From: Streptomyces sp. DH-12
GTDB lineage: Bacteria; Actinomycetota; Actinomycetes; Streptomycetales; Streptomycetaceae
DNA length: 64,000 bases
Reading direction: 5' to 3'
NCBI RefSeq assembly: GCF_002899455.1
Contig: NZ_PPFB01000001.1
Coordinates: 2,448,501-2,512,500 of the forward strand
Under the pieces are notes generated by a model. That model saw nothing but the letters and a program-made list of their open reading frames with translations, ran no database searches and was not told the DNA's origin. Position 1 is the first letter of the stretch. Every line of letters starts with the position of its first letter. A program made the translations under genes and the position numbers. Below, in pieces: positions 1 to 10,056 of the stretch.

Positions 1-781
1 CGTCCCCGCGGATGCCGTAGAGCATCTGGAACTCGTACTCGTCGAGCTTGCGTCCGGCGGTGCGGGCCAGTTCCTGGGCGATGGCGATCAGGCGCGGGTC
101 GTGGGACCCGATCATCGGGTAGCCCTCGCCCTCCATCAGCGTCCGCAGGATGCGCACGTACGCCTTGTCGATCTCGTGCTTCTGCTGGTAGGCGACCTCG
201 GCGGGCTCCTTGTAGGCGCCCTTCACCAACCGTACGCGACTGCCCGCGGCGGCGAGCCGGCGCGCGTCCTCCTCGGTCCGGAAGAGGTAGGCCTGGATGA
301 CGCAGCCGGTCTGCGGGACGTCCTTCCGCAGCTCCTCGTGGATGGCGAACATCGAGTCGAGGGTGGTGTGGTCCTCCGCGTCCAGGGTGACCGTGGTGCC
401 GATCTCGGCGGCGGCCTCGACGACCGGGCGGACGTTGGCGAGGGCCAGTTCGTGCCCGCCGGGCAGCGCCTGCCCGAACATCGACAGCTTCACCGACATC
501 TCGGCGCGCGGGCCGAGCTCCAGCGGCTTCAGCCGGTCGATCAGCTCCAGGTAGGCGTCACGGGCGGCCTCGGCCTGCTCGGGAGTGGTGATGTCCTCGC
601 CGACGACGTCCATGGTGAGTTCCAGGCCGTTGCCGGTGAGCTCCTGGACGATGGGCAGGACCTCGTCCACGGTCTCGCCGGGGATGAAGCGGTCGACGAC
701 CTGCTTGGTCACCGGGGCCGCCGAGATCAGGCGTCGCATCCGGTCGCTGCGCGACGCGGCGAGAATCACGGGACCCAGCAC
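1..781 (-). CDS. Proline dehydrogenase (3' end cut by window edge)
   Basis: FAD-dependent proline dehydrogenase, which oxidises L-proline to 1-pyrroline-5-carboxylate as the first step of proline catabolism. The first 260 residues are visible of a family usually a little over 300 residues long. Signature stretches are RLVKGAYKEP near residue 180 and FQMLYGIRGD at the cut end, both typical of the PutA-type TIM barrel. The start is GTG at 781-779, preceded on the minus strand by GGAGG with about six bases of spacing. It is transcribed away from the PucR-type regulator at 959, a common arrangement for proline catabolic genes, so that regulator is the obvious candidate controller. The pyrroline-5-carboxylate dehydrogenase gene would be expected to the left, outside the window. 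Confidence 0.93.
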   Translation of the reverse strand, partial: MLGPVILAASRSDRMRRLISAAPVTKQVVDRFIPGETVDEVLPIVQELTGNGLELTMDVVGEDITTPEQAEAARDAYLELIDRLKPLELGPRAEMSVKLSMFGQALPGGHELALANVRPVVEAAAEIGTTVTLDAEDHTTLDSMFAIHEELRKDVPQTGCVIQAYLFRTEEDARRLAAAGSRVRLVKGAYKEPAEVAYQQKHEIDKAYVRILRTLMEGEGYPMIGSHDPRLIAIAQELARTAGRKLDEYEFQMLYGIRGD

Positions 782-958
782 GGGGCACCTCCACAAGCTG
801 CATGAGGCCGCCACCCGACCATTCGGGCACGGCACGGAGAACCACCGTGAAACCTAAGGATGACCCCGATCCTGGGCCATCGACAGACGTCACGCATCCC
901 TGGGCGAGATCTCAGACAGATGTATGAAGGACTCCGGTTTCTGCGGCAGAATGCCCGG
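782..958. promoter_or_regulatory. Divergent promoter region, proline dehydrogenase / PucR regulator
   Basis: This 177-base interval lies between two divergent starts and must hold both promoters. No clear -10/-35 pair or strong dyad could be picked by eye. Confidence 0.45.
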
Positions 959-2158
959 GTGACGCCGGAACACAGGGACGACTACCAGGAGCTGGTGGAC
1001 GAGATCTCGGAGCTCCTCGGCGCTCCGGCGACCCTGGAGAACCGCGACTTCGAGCTGATCGCCTTCGGCGCGTACGACAGCGAGGGCGATCTGGACCCGT
1101 CCGCGCTGGACCCGGTGCGCGCCCGCTCGATCCTGACCCGGCGCTCCACACCGGCCGTCCGCGCCTGGTTCGAGGGCTTCGGCATCACCCGCGCGACCGG
1201 CCCGGTCCGCATCCCGCGCACCCCGGAGGCGGGCGTGCACCGGGGGCGCGTCTGCCTGCCGGTACGCCATCGGGGGGTGGCGCTCGGCTACGTCTGGCTG
1301 CTGGAGGACGAGCCCGGGCCCACGCCGGAGCAGCTCGACGCGGCCATGCGGGTCACGGCGCGGATCGGCGCGCTGCTCGCCGACGAGGCGCAGCACGGCG
1401 CGGACCTCACCCGTGAGCTGCGGGCGGTGCTGACGGCGGAGCGGGACTGGCAGCGGGACATGGCGGTCGCCGAGCTGCGCACCGCCCTCGGCAGCCGCGC
1501 GGAGGGGCCGCACACGGTGGTGTGCGTCGCCCCCTGGCCGTCGGCCGACCCCGACGACGCTCCCTCGGTCCGCACGGTGCCGGGCGCGACGGCGCTGTGC
1601 ACGCTGCCCTGGGGGGCCGCGTCCGTGTCCCTCGCGCTGCTGCTGCGGCTGCGCTCCGCCGACGTACTGACGCCGGCGACGACCGCGGCCGGCCGGCTGC
1701 TGGAGCGGGCCCGGGACGGCGGTACGGCGGGCCGGACCGGCCGGCCCCCGGTGGCCGCGGGGATCGCCGCGTCCCGCACGGGCCTCGCCGACCTCGGCAC
1801 GGCCTGGGACGAGGCGTCGGCGTCGGCGCGGGCGGCGCTGGCCGAGCCGCGCCTCGGACCGGTGGCCCACTGGGCGTCGATCGGCCCGTACCGCCTGCTG
1901 ACCGCGCTGCCGCCCGGCGCCGCCCGCGACCCCGCCGTCGGTCCGCTGCTCTCCCCCGCGCACACGGAACTGGCCCGCACCGCCGAGGCGTACCTCGACC
2001 GCGCGGGCCAGGCCGGGCGCACGGCGGCGGAGCTGGGCATCCACCGCCAGACGCTGTACTACCGGCTGTCCCGGGTCGAGCGGCTCACCGGCCTCGACCT
2101 GGACGACGGCGAGGACCGCCTGCTGCTGCACATGGCGCTCAAGGCGCACCGTCTGTAG
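959..2158 (+). CDS. PucR-family transcriptional regulator
   Basis: Transcriptional regulator of about 399 residues. The C-terminal 45 residues ([20 protein letters not shown] and onward) form the PucR C-terminal helix-turn-helix, followed by the usual [18 protein letters not shown] ending. The middle has the GGDEF-like fold seen in this family but no catalytic motif. Start choice is uncertain: GTG at 959 ([13 protein letters not shown]) begins the conserved part, whereas ATG at 920 and ATG at 860 are in frame upstream without a convincing ribosome site. Divergent from proline dehydrogenase, so control of proline degradation is the likely job (inference from context). The stop overlaps the convergent TetR gene by 20 bases. 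Confidence 0.88.
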   Translation: MTPEHRDDYQELVDEISELLGAPATLENRDFELIAFGAYDSEGDLDPSALDPVRARSILTRRSTPAVRAWFEGFGITRATGPVRIPRTPEAGVHRGRVCLPVRHRGVALGYVWLLEDEPGPTPEQLDAAMRVTARIGALLADEAQHGADLTRELRAVLTAERDWQRDMAVAELRTALGSRAEGPHTVVCVAPWPSADPDDAPSVRTVPGATALCTLPWGAASVSLALLLRLRSADVLTPATTAAGRLLERARDGGTAGRTGRPPVAAGIAASRTGLADLGTAWDEASASARAALAEPRLGPVAHWASIGPYRLLTALPPGAARDPAVGPLLSPAHTELARTAEAYLDRAGQAGRTAAELGIHRQTLYYRLSRVERLTGLDLDDGEDRLLLHMALKAHRL

Positions 2159-2765
2159 ACGTGTCGCCGGCGGCCACCGCGGGCGCCCTGCCCGTGGCCG
2201 CCTCGACCACCTGGCGCAGGCCCGCGGTGAGCCGCTCGGCGTCGGGGGCGCTGCCGGGGTCGAAGGTCCACTGGGCGATGAGACCCGTCATCAGTGTCAC
2301 GTAGAAGGCGCCCAAGGTGTCGGCGGTCTCGTCGGACACGTCCTCCTCCCGGCCGCCCATCAGCAGCGGCACCAGCCCGCGCCCCGCTTCCCGCTGGGCC
2401 GCGACCAGATGCTCGCGCACCTCGGGCAGCCGGTCGCCGAAGGCCAGCACCTCCATGCTGAGCCGCCACACCGAACCGGGGTCCTTCATGGTGGCGGTGA
2501 TGTTCGCCCACACCCGCTCGAACCGCTCCAGTGAGCCCGGCGCGGCCTCGTCCACCGTCCCGTCGCCGTCGAAGGCGTCGCCCATGCCCTCCAGGAGGGA
2601 GATGTAGGCCTGCGCGAGCAGCGCGTCCTTGGAGCCGTAGTGGTAACCGATGGACGCGAGGTTGGTGCCGGACTCCTTGACGACGTCCCGCGCCGTCGTG
2701 CGCACGAACCCCTTGGCGAGCAGGCAGCGCTTGGCCCCCTCGAGCAGATCCTCACGGTGTCCCAT
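2139..2765 (-). CDS. TetR-family transcriptional regulator
   Basis: A 208-residue TetR-family repressor. The N-terminal helix-turn-helix runs through [21 protein letters not shown] (about residues 22-43), followed by [12 protein letters not shown] typical of the family. The C-terminal ligand-binding part does not identify a substrate. Starts at ATG 2765, 85 bases from the divergent exporter at 2851, so it most likely represses that exporter and itself; the exporter substrate would then be the inducer. Its 3' end overlaps the PucR gene on the opposite strand by 20 bases. Confidence 0.92.
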   Translation of the reverse strand: MGHREDLLEGAKRCLLAKGFVRTTARDVVKESGTNLASIGYHYGSKDALLAQAYISLLEGMGDAFDGDGTVDEAAPGSLERFERVWANITATMKDPGSVWRLSMEVLAFGDRLPEVREHLVAAQREAGRGLVPLLMGGREEDVSDETADTLGAFYVTLMTGLIAQWTFDPGSAPDAERLTAGLRQVVEAATGRAPAVAAGDTSTDGAP

Positions 2766-2789
2766 GGCCGCAGCCTACCCCCGCTGCTC

Positions 2790-2828
2790 ATACGGACGTA
2801 TTATACAAGCGTTCTAGACAGACGTATA
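2790..2828. promoter_or_regulatory. Candidate TetR operator between tetR and exporter
   Basis: The segment holds a near-perfect dyad ATACG-GA-CGTAT at 2790-2801 and a spaced dyad TATAC...GTATA (2802-2806 with 2824-2828). GACGTAT occurs at 2795 and again at 2821. It is AT-rich compared with everything around it and lies midway between the divergent starts, as expected for a shared operator. Assignment to this TetR protein is inference. Confidence 0.5.
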
Positions 2829-2850
2829 AGACGTGCGTACAGTCGGCGTC

Positions 2851-4398
2851 ATGACACCGAACCCGAACCGGGCCGGCCGCCGTGAGTGGACCGCCCTCGT
2901 CGTGCTGATGCTTCCGCTGATGCTGGTCTCGATGGACGTCTCCGTGCTCTACTTCGCGGTCCCGGAGATCAGCGCGGACCTGCGTCCGAGCGGTACGCAG
3001 CAACTGTGGATCTTCGACATCTACGCCTTCGCCGTGGCCGGCCTCCTGATCACCATGGGCTCGGTGGGCGACCGGATCGGCCGTCGCAGGCTGCTGCTGA
3101 TCGGCGCCGCCGCGTTCGGCGCCGCCTCCCTGGTGGCGGCGTACGCGCACAGCGCCGAGACCCTGATCGCGGCCCGCGCGCTGCTCGGCATCGGCGGCGC
3201 CACCCTGATGCCCTCCACGCTGGCCCTGCTCCGCTCGCTCTTCCTGGATCCCGCGCAGCGGGCGAAGGCGATCGCGATCTGGTCCGCCGTGATGACGGCG
3301 GGCGTGGCGCTCGGCTCGGTGCTGAGCGGTCTGCTGGTGGAGTTCTTCTGGTGGGGCTCGGTCTTCCTGGTGAACCTGCCGGCGATGGCCCTGCTGCTGG
3401 TCCTCGGCCCGCTCCTGCTGCCGGAGTCCAGGGACCCCGATCCGGGCCGCTTCGACTGGCCGAGCGTCCCGCTGTCCATGGCCGCCGTGCTGCCGGTCAT
3501 CTACGGCCTGAAGGAGATCCCGTCCGAGGGCTGGAACACGCGGTACGTCGTGTCGGTCACCGTCGGCCTGCTCTTCGCGGCCCTGTTCGTGCACCGGCAG
3601 CGGACGGCCGCCTCCCCGATGATCTCCCCGGCCCTGTTCCGCGGTCGCGGCTTCGGCCCGGCCGCCGCCCTCAATCTGGTCACCATGTTCGGGATGATGG
3701 GCTCGGCGTTCTTCACCAGCCAGTACATCCAGTCGGTGCTCGACAAGAGCGCTCTGGAGGCGGCCCTGTGGGCCCTGCTGCCGTCGGTTCCCATCGGCTT
3801 CGCGGCCCCCTTCGCGACCCATCTGGTGCAGAGGGGCGTCAACCGCGCCCATGTGGTGACGGCGGGCTTCGCCACCGCCGCGTGCGGTTACGCGCTGCTG
3901 GCCTCCGTGGACACGGACGATCTGGTGCTCGTCCTGGTCGCCTGCGGTGTGCTCGCCATGGGCGTCACCGCGGTGATGTCCCAGATCATGGACCTCGCGC
4001 TGGGCGCCGCTCCGGTGGAACGGGCGGGCTCCGCCTCCTCCCTGATGGAGACCGGCACCGAGTTCGGCGGGGCGCTGGGCATGGCGTTCCTCGGCTCCAT
4101 CGGCACCGCCGTGTACCGGGACGGGATGCCGGACTCCGCTCCGGCGGCGGCCCAGGAGACGCTGGGCGGCGCGCTCGCCGTCGCCGGGCGGCTTCCGGGG
4201 CAGGCGGGAGACGCCCTCGCGGCGGCGGCCCGGGAGGCCTTCACCCAGGGGATGAACGCGGCGGCGATCGCGGGCGCCGCGGTGTTCGCCGGAGCGTCGG
4301 TCCTGGCGGCGGTGACGCTGCGCCGGGTGCGGGTGCGTCCGGAAGTGCCCACGGAAAACGCCGGACAGGCTGACACGATCAGCCCGTCCGGCGTGTGA
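2851..4398 (+). CDS. MFS drug-type exporter, DHA2 family (14 TM)
   Basis: A 515-residue proton-coupled exporter of the EmrB/QacA (DHA2) type in the cytoplasmic membrane. The first membrane segment carries MLVSMDVSVLYFAVPEI, the usual motif of helix 1; GSVGDRIGRRRLLLIG near residue 70 is the MFS motif A loop between helices 2 and 3. About fourteen hydrophobic segments can be followed to residue 490. ATG 2851 (MTPNPNRAGRREW) is preferred over the in-frame 2833. The last codons (ISPSGV-stop) are supplied by a dispersed repeat element at 4380-4450. Divergent TetR gene is the presumed repressor; substrate unknown. Confidence 0.92.
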   Translation: MTPNPNRAGRREWTALVVLMLPLMLVSMDVSVLYFAVPEISADLRPSGTQQLWIFDIYAFAVAGLLITMGSVGDRIGRRRLLLIGAAAFGAASLVAAYAHSAETLIAARALLGIGGATLMPSTLALLRSLFLDPAQRAKAIAIWSAVMTAGVALGSVLSGLLVEFFWWGSVFLVNLPAMALLLVLGPLLLPESRDPDPGRFDWPSVPLSMAAVLPVIYGLKEIPSEGWNTRYVVSVTVGLLFAALFVHRQRTAASPMISPALFRGRGFGPAAALNLVTMFGMMGSAFFTSQYIQSVLDKSALEAALWALLPSVPIGFAAPFATHLVQRGVNRAHVVTAGFATAACGYALLASVDTDDLVLVLVACGVLAMGVTAVMSQIMDLALGAAPVERAGSASSLMETGTEFGGALGMAFLGSIGTAVYRDGMPDSAPAAAQETLGGALAVAGRLPGQAGDALAAAAREAFTQGMNAAAIAGAAVFAGASVLAAVTLRRVRVRPEVPTENAGQADTISPSGV

Positions 4399-4450
4399 GG
4401 ACGAGCCCGTTCCGGGCGGACGGGGCGCCGGGGGCGGAACCCCCGGACCC
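4380..4450 (+). repeat. Dispersed terminator-like element, copy 1
   Basis: Begins CAGCCCGTCCGGCG and TGAGGACGAG, then a GC hairpin with arms CCGGGGG (4428-4434) and CCCCCGG (4440-4446). It sits at the 3' end of the exporter, supplying its stop codon, and ends at the serA stop, so it probably terminates both convergent genes. Copy 2 at 32570-32632 matches 24 of 26 bases of the leading segment. Confidence 0.75.
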
Positions 4451-6052
4451 TCAGGCCAGGTTGACGGAGCGGGCGGAGGTGGCGCCGATCTCCTCGGCCA
4501 GTTCGCCCAGCACCGCGGTGGACACCGTGTCGTCGACGGTCAGCACGGCGAGCGCCTCGCCGCCGACCGTCGCACGGGCGACCTGCATGCCGGCGATGTT
4601 GATGCCCGCCTCGCCGAGGATGCGGCCGACGGTGCCGACGACACCCGGGCGGTCCTCGTAGCGCAGGACGACCATGTGGTCGGCGAGCGCGAGGTCGACG
4701 TCGTACTCGCCGACCGCGACGATCTTCTGGACGTGCTTGGGGCCGGCCAGCGTGCCGGAGACCGAGATCTCCTCGCCGTCCGCGAGGGTGCCGCGCACCG
4801 TGACCACGTTGCGGTGGTCGGCCGACTCCGAGCTGGTGGTCAGCCGCACCTCGACACCGCGCTCCTGGGCGAACAGCGGGGCGTTGACGTAGGAGACGGT
4901 CTCGTCGACGACGTCCTCGAAGACGCCCTTGAGGGCGGAGAGTTCCAGCACCTTCACGTCGTGCTGGGTGATCTCGCCGTACACCTCGACGTCGAGGCGG
5001 ACCGCGACCTCGCCGGCCAGCGCGGTGAAGATCCGGCCGAGGCGCTCGGCGAGCGGCAGGCCCGGCTTGACGTCCTCGGCGATGACACCGCCCTGCACGT
5101 TCACCGCGTCGGGGACCAGTTCACCGGCGAGGGCGAGGCGCACCGAGCGGGCGACGGCGATGCCGGCCTTCTCCTGGGCCTCGTCGGTGGAGGCGCCGAG
5201 GTGCGGGGTGCAGACGACCTGGTCGAACTCGAAGAGCGGGGAGTCGGTGCACGGCTCCTTGGCGTACACGTCGAGGCCGGCGCCGGCGACGCGGCCCTCC
5301 TTGAGCGCCGAGTACAGCGCCTCCTCGTCGACGATGCCGCCGCGCGCGGCGTTGATGACGCGCACGGTCGGCTTGACCTTGCGCAGCGCCTCGTCGCCGA
5401 TCAGGCCCAGCGTCTCGGGGGTCTTCGGCAGGTGGACGGTGATGAAGTCGGAGACCTCGAGCAGCTCGTCCAGCGACAGCACCTTGACGCCCATCTGCGC
5501 GGCGCGCGCGGGCTGGACGTAGGGGTCGTAGGCGACGACCTTCATGCCGAAGGCGGACATGCGCTGCGCGACGAGCGCGCCGATCCGCCCCAGACCCACG
5601 ACGCCGAGGGTCTTCTCGGCGAGCTCGACGCCCGTGTACTTGCTCCGCTTCCACTCGCCGTTCTTGAGCGCGGCGTTGGCCTGCGGGATGTTGCGCGCGG
5701 TGGCGACGATCAGACCGCAGGCGAGCTCGGCGGCGGTGACGATGTTGGAGGTGGGGGCGTTGACGACCATCACGCCGGCCTTGGTGGCGGCGGAGACGTC
5801 GACGTTGTCGAGGCCGACGCCGGCTCGCGCGACGACCTTCAGCCTGTTCGCCGCGGCGATCGCCTCGGCGTCCACCTTGGTGGCCGAGCGGATCAGGATC
5901 GCGTCCACGTCGGCGATGGCGGAAAGCAGTTCGGCTCGGTCCGCGCCGTTGCAGTGCCGGATCTCGAAGTCCGGGCCGAGTGCGTCGACGGTGGCGGGCG
6001 ACAGCTCTTCAGCGATGAGTACCGTAGCTTTTTGACCGGGGTACGAGCTCAC
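4451..6052 (-). CDS. serA: D-3-phosphoglycerate dehydrogenase
   Basis: First committed enzyme of serine biosynthesis, oxidising 3-phosphoglycerate to phosphohydroxypyruvate with NAD. 533 residues, the long type: NAD-binding domain with GVVGLGRIG near residue 150, catalytic Arg in NAARGGIVDE, Glu in DVYAKEPCTD and His in TPHLGAST, then an intervening allosteric domain and a C-terminal ACT domain starting around HMVVLRYEDRPGVVGTVGRI. The GTG start at 6052 (VSSYPGQKAT) follows GTGAGGAC; the frame is open far upstream but without family similarity. Feedback inhibition by serine through ACT is known for the family. Links functionally to glyA, gcvTH and sdaA at the other end of the window. Confidence 0.97.
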   Translation of the reverse strand: MSSYPGQKATVLIAEELSPATVDALGPDFEIRHCNGADRAELLSAIADVDAILIRSATKVDAEAIAAANRLKVVARAGVGLDNVDVSAATKAGVMVVNAPTSNIVTAAELACGLIVATARNIPQANAALKNGEWKRSKYTGVELAEKTLGVVGLGRIGALVAQRMSAFGMKVVAYDPYVQPARAAQMGVKVLSLDELLEVSDFITVHLPKTPETLGLIGDEALRKVKPTVRVINAARGGIVDEEALYSALKEGRVAGAGLDVYAKEPCTDSPLFEFDQVVCTPHLGASTDEAQEKAGIAVARSVRLALAGELVPDAVNVQGGVIAEDVKPGLPLAERLGRIFTALAGEVAVRLDVEVYGEITQHDVKVLELSALKGVFEDVVDETVSYVNAPLFAQERGVEVRLTTSSESADHRNVVTVRGTLADGEEISVSGTLAGPKHVQKIVAVGEYDVDLALADHMVVLRYEDRPGVVGTVGRILGEAGINIAGMQVARATVGGEALAVLTVDDTVSTAVLGELAEEIGATSARSVNLA

Positions 6053-6274
6053 GTGAGTCCTCACAAGTCCCAATGCGGACGGCCGTCCCGACGGCCGCAG
6101 GCGGTGAAGAAGTGCTAGCCGCGTGGAAGACGCACGACGCTGTGGGCCTGACGCGTATGTAGTGCAGCAGTGTAGTGGCGCCGGGGGCGTCGTCCTACGC
6201 GCTTCGGAAGGATCACCCGTCCGTGGCGGACGGGATGGACAACGCCGTACCACCGACGTTACCCCTGGTTCGCC

Positions 6275-6307
6275 CGAAGGGCCGGAGCGCGGCGCCCCGG
6301 CCCTTCG
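6275..6307 (-). terminator. Hairpin after ilvC
   Basis: Perfect 11-base inverted repeat CGAAGGGCCGG / CCGGCCCTTCG, 12 bases past the ilvC stop on the minus strand. No strong U-tract. It separates ilvC from serA. Confidence 0.7.
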
Positions 6308-6318
6308 GAACGTGCGGC

Positions 6319-7434
<1,116 letters not shown>

Positions 7435-7959
7435 TTACGCCGACCGGTCCAGGGCGCGCAGCGACCGGTCCGTGATCGAACGGGCACCGCGTCCGATCGC
7501 GATGGTGCCGGACTGGACCAGCTCCTTGATGCCGAACGGCTCCAGCATCCGGAGCATGGCGGACAGCTTGTCGCTGCTCCCGGTGGCCTCGATGGTCACG
7601 GCCTCCGGGGAGACGTCCACGGTCTTGGCGCGGAACAGCTGGACGATCTCGACGATCTGGGAGCGCGTCTCGTTGTCGGCGCGCACCTTCACCAGGACGA
7701 GTTCGCGCTGGACGGCCTGCCCGGGTTCGAGCTCGACGATCTTCAGCACGTTGACGAGCTTGTTGAGCTGCTTGGTGACCTGCTCCAGCGGGAACTCGTC
7801 GACGCTCACCACGATGGTGATGCGGGAGATGTCGGGGTGCTCGGTGACGCCGACGGCGAGCGAGTCGATGTTGAAGCCGCGGCGGGAGAACAGGGCGGCG
7901 ATCCGGGCCAGGATGCCGGGGGTGTTCTCCACCAGGACGGAGAGCGTGTGCTTGGACAT
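7435..7959 (-). CDS. ilvN: Acetolactate synthase, small (regulatory) subunit
   Basis: Regulatory subunit of acetohydroxyacid synthase, activating the large subunit and conferring valine feedback inhibition. 174 residues: N-terminal ACT domain (HTLSVLVENTPGILARIAAL, then GFNIDSLAVG), followed by the C-terminal ALS_ss_C domain ending in SGTIAIGRGA. Starts 21 bases after the ilvB stop on the same strand, so ilvB and ilvN form one transcription unit and are probably co-translated. Confidence 0.97.
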   Translation of the reverse strand: MSKHTLSVLVENTPGILARIAALFSRRGFNIDSLAVGVTEHPDISRITIVVSVDEFPLEQVTKQLNKLVNVLKIVELEPGQAVQRELVLVKVRADNETRSQIVEIVQLFRAKTVDVSPEAVTIEATGSSDKLSAMLRMLEPFGIKELVQSGTIAIGRGARSITDRSLRALDRSA

Positions 7960-7980
7960 GATCTCTTCGGTCTCTCTCGC

Positions 7981-9831
7981 TCAGTCGTCGTCGTTGTCGC
8001 CGAAGTCGGGGCGCACGTCCCGGGCGGCCATGATCTCGTCGTTGGAGGTGCCGGCGGCGACCATCGGCCAGACCATCGCGTCCTCGTGGACGATGAAGTC
8101 CACGACGACCGGGCGGTCGTTGATCGAGTTCGCCTCCTCGATGACCTTGTCGAGGTCCGCGGGGTCCTCGCAGCGGATCGCGTAGCAGCCCATGGCCTCC
8201 GACAGCTTCACGAAGTCGGGGACGCGGGTGCCCCTCGCCTCCGGGTTGACGTCGTCGGGACCGGAGTGCAGGACCGTGTTGGAGTACCGCTGGTTGTAGA
8301 ACAGGGTCTGCCACTGGCGGACCATCCCGAGGGCGCCGTTGTTGATGACGGCCACCTTGATCGGGATGTTGTTCAGGGCGCAGGTGGTGAGCTCCTGGTT
8401 GGTCATCTGGAAGCAGCCGTCGCCGTCGATCGCCCAGACGGTGCGGTCGGGCGCGCCGGCCTTGGCGCCCATGGCGGCCGGGACCGCGTAGCCCATCGTC
8501 CCGGCGCCGCCGGAGTTCAGCCAGGAGGCGGGCTTGTCGTACTGGATGAAGTGCGCGGCCCACATCTGGTGCTGGCCGACGCCGGCGGCGAAGACCGTGC
8601 CCTCCGGCGCGAGCTGCCCGATGCGCTCGATGACCTGCTGCGGGGAGAGCGAGCCGTCCGCGGGCTGGTCGTAGCCCAGCGGGTAGGTGTCGCGCCAGCG
8701 GTTGAGGTCGTTCCACCAGGCGCTGTAGTCGCCGCGGTGCCCCTCGGCGTGCTCCTTCTGGACGGCCTGGACGAGGTCGGCGAGGACCTCGCGGGCGTCG
8801 CCGACGATCGGCACGTCGGCGGCGCGGTTCTTGCCGATCTCCGCCGGGTCGATGTCGGCGTGGACGATCCTGGCGTACGGGGCGAAGCTGTCCAGCCTGC
8901 CGGTGACGCGGTCGTCGAAACGGGCTCCGAGGGCGACGATCAGGTCGGCCTTCTGCAGCGCGGTGACGGCGGTGACCGCACCGTGCATGCCCGGCATTCC
9001 CACGTGCAGCGGGTGGCTGTCGGGGAACGCGCCGAGCGCCATCAGGGTGGTGGTGACGGGCGCTCCGGTGAGCTCGGCGAGGACCTTCAGCTCGGCGGTG
9101 GCACGGGCCTTGACGACCCCGCCGCCGACGTAGAGGACCGGTCGCTTCGCGGTGGTGATGAGCTTGGCGGCCTCGCGGATCTGCTTGGCGTGCGGCTTGG
9201 TGACGGGCCGGTAGCCGGGCAGGTCCATGACGGGCGGCCAGGAGAAGGTGGTCTTCGCCTGGAGGGCGTCCTTGGCGATGTCGACCAGCACCGGGCCGGG
9301 GCGGCCGGTGGAGGCGATGTGGAACGCCTGGGCGATGACGCGCGGGATGTCCTCGGCCTGGGTGACCAGGAAGTTGTGCTTGGTGATCGGCATGGTGATG
9401 CCGACGATGTCCGCCTCCTGGAAGGCGTCCGTGCCGATCGCCTTGGAGGCGACCTGGCCGGTGATCGCCACCAGCGGGACGGAGTCCATGTGCGCGTCGG
9501 CGATGGGCGTGACCAGGTTGGTGGCGCCGGGACCGGAGGTCGCCATGCAGACGCCCACCTTGCCGGTGGCCTGCGCGTACCCCGTGGCCGCGTGACCCGC
9601 GCCCTGCTCGTGCCGGACCAGGACGTGGCGCACCCGCGTGGAGTCCATCAGCGGGTCGTACGCCGGGAGGATCGCGCCGCCGGGAATGCCGAACACGGTG
9701 TCGGCGCCGACCTCCTCGAGAGAGCGGACGAGGGACTGCGCGCCCGTGACGTGCTCGACGGACTGCTGTCCTCCGGAACGGGGCCGCGGCTGCGGGTGAG
9801 GGGCCCCGGTGGCCTGCTCGGTCATCGGCAT
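7981..9831 (-). CDS. ilvB: Acetolactate synthase, large (catalytic) subunit
   Basis: Thiamine diphosphate- and FAD-dependent condensation of two pyruvates, or pyruvate with 2-oxobutyrate, at the start of branched-chain amino acid synthesis. 616 residues: N-terminal TPP-binding domain with [14 protein letters not shown] and the catalytic Glu in [16 protein letters not shown]; central domain with FDDRVTG; C-terminal TPP pyrophosphate site [15 protein letters not shown]. Two starts are close, ATG 9831 and ATG 9825, both behind GAGAAGAG. Expression is evidently controlled by the leader peptide and attenuator at 9905-10023. Confidence 0.98.
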   Translation of the reverse strand: MPMTEQATGAPHPQPRPRSGGQQSVEHVTGAQSLVRSLEEVGADTVFGIPGGAILPAYDPLMDSTRVRHVLVRHEQGAGHAATGYAQATGKVGVCMATSGPGATNLVTPIADAHMDSVPLVAITGQVASKAIGTDAFQEADIVGITMPITKHNFLVTQAEDIPRVIAQAFHIASTGRPGPVLVDIAKDALQAKTTFSWPPVMDLPGYRPVTKPHAKQIREAAKLITTAKRPVLYVGGGVVKARATAELKVLAELTGAPVTTTLMALGAFPDSHPLHVGMPGMHGAVTAVTALQKADLIVALGARFDDRVTGRLDSFAPYARIVHADIDPAEIGKNRAADVPIVGDAREVLADLVQAVQKEHAEGHRGDYSAWWNDLNRWRDTYPLGYDQPADGSLSPQQVIERIGQLAPEGTVFAAGVGQHQMWAAHFIQYDKPASWLNSGGAGTMGYAVPAAMGAKAGAPDRTVWAIDGDGCFQMTNQELTTCALNNIPIKVAVINNGALGMVRQWQTLFYNQRYSNTVLHSGPDDVNPEARGTRVPDFVKLSEAMGCYAIRCEDPADLDKVIEEANSINDRPVVVDFIVHEDAMVWPMVAAGTSNDEIMAARDVRPDFGDNDDD

Positions 9832-9904
9832 TCTCTTCTCGATGCTGAGGGTTTTTGCGAAGTTCGTGCGGGTTACGCGTGCTGCTCGACAAGTGCCTGT
9901 GCAA

Positions 9905-9939
9905 CAAAAAACCCCTCGTGCCGTCAGGCAAGCGAGGGG
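9905..9939 (-). terminator. ilvB attenuator terminator
   Basis: On the minus strand CCCCTCG (9939-9933) pairs with CGAGGGG (9918-9912); the loop contains a second small stem TGCC/GGCA, and a run of six T follows. This is a classic intrinsic terminator placed between the leader peptide and ilvB, 75 bases before the ilvB start. Confidence 0.88.
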
Positions 9940-9959
9940 AGCGCGCCGGGTGGTGGGTC

Positions 9960-9980
9960 GCTGAGCGATCGTCGCTCAGC
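9960..9980 (-). promoter_or_regulatory. Pause/antiterminator hairpin of the ilv leader
   Basis: Perfect nine-base inverted repeat GCTGAGCGA / TCGCTCAGC with a TCG loop, starting at the leader peptide stop codon. Its position matches the first hairpins of translation-coupled attenuators; exact competing pairings were not computed. Confidence 0.65.
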
Positions 9981-9981
9981 G

Positions 9982-10023
9982 TCAGCCGACGCGCTGTCCA
10001 AGTACGAGAATTCGGGTGCGCAT
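9982..10023 (-). CDS. ilvBN leader peptide (MRTRILVLGQRVG)
   Basis: Thirteen-codon ORF, too short for normal gene calling, reading MRTRILVLGQRVG and stopping just before the hairpin at 9980. Four consecutive codons specify Ile-Leu-Val-Leu, the amino acids whose synthesis the downstream genes serve. Ribosome stalling there would favour read-through of the terminator at 9905-9939, as known for branched-chain amino acid operons. GGGGGAGGG lies about ten bases upstream as ribosome site. TTGACA on the minus strand at 10058-10053, inside the end of the next gene, is a possible -35. Confidence 0.85.
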   Translation of the reverse strand: MRTRILVLGQRVG

Positions 10024-10056
10024 GGCACTGACCCTCCCCCCGGCGCACACTCACTG

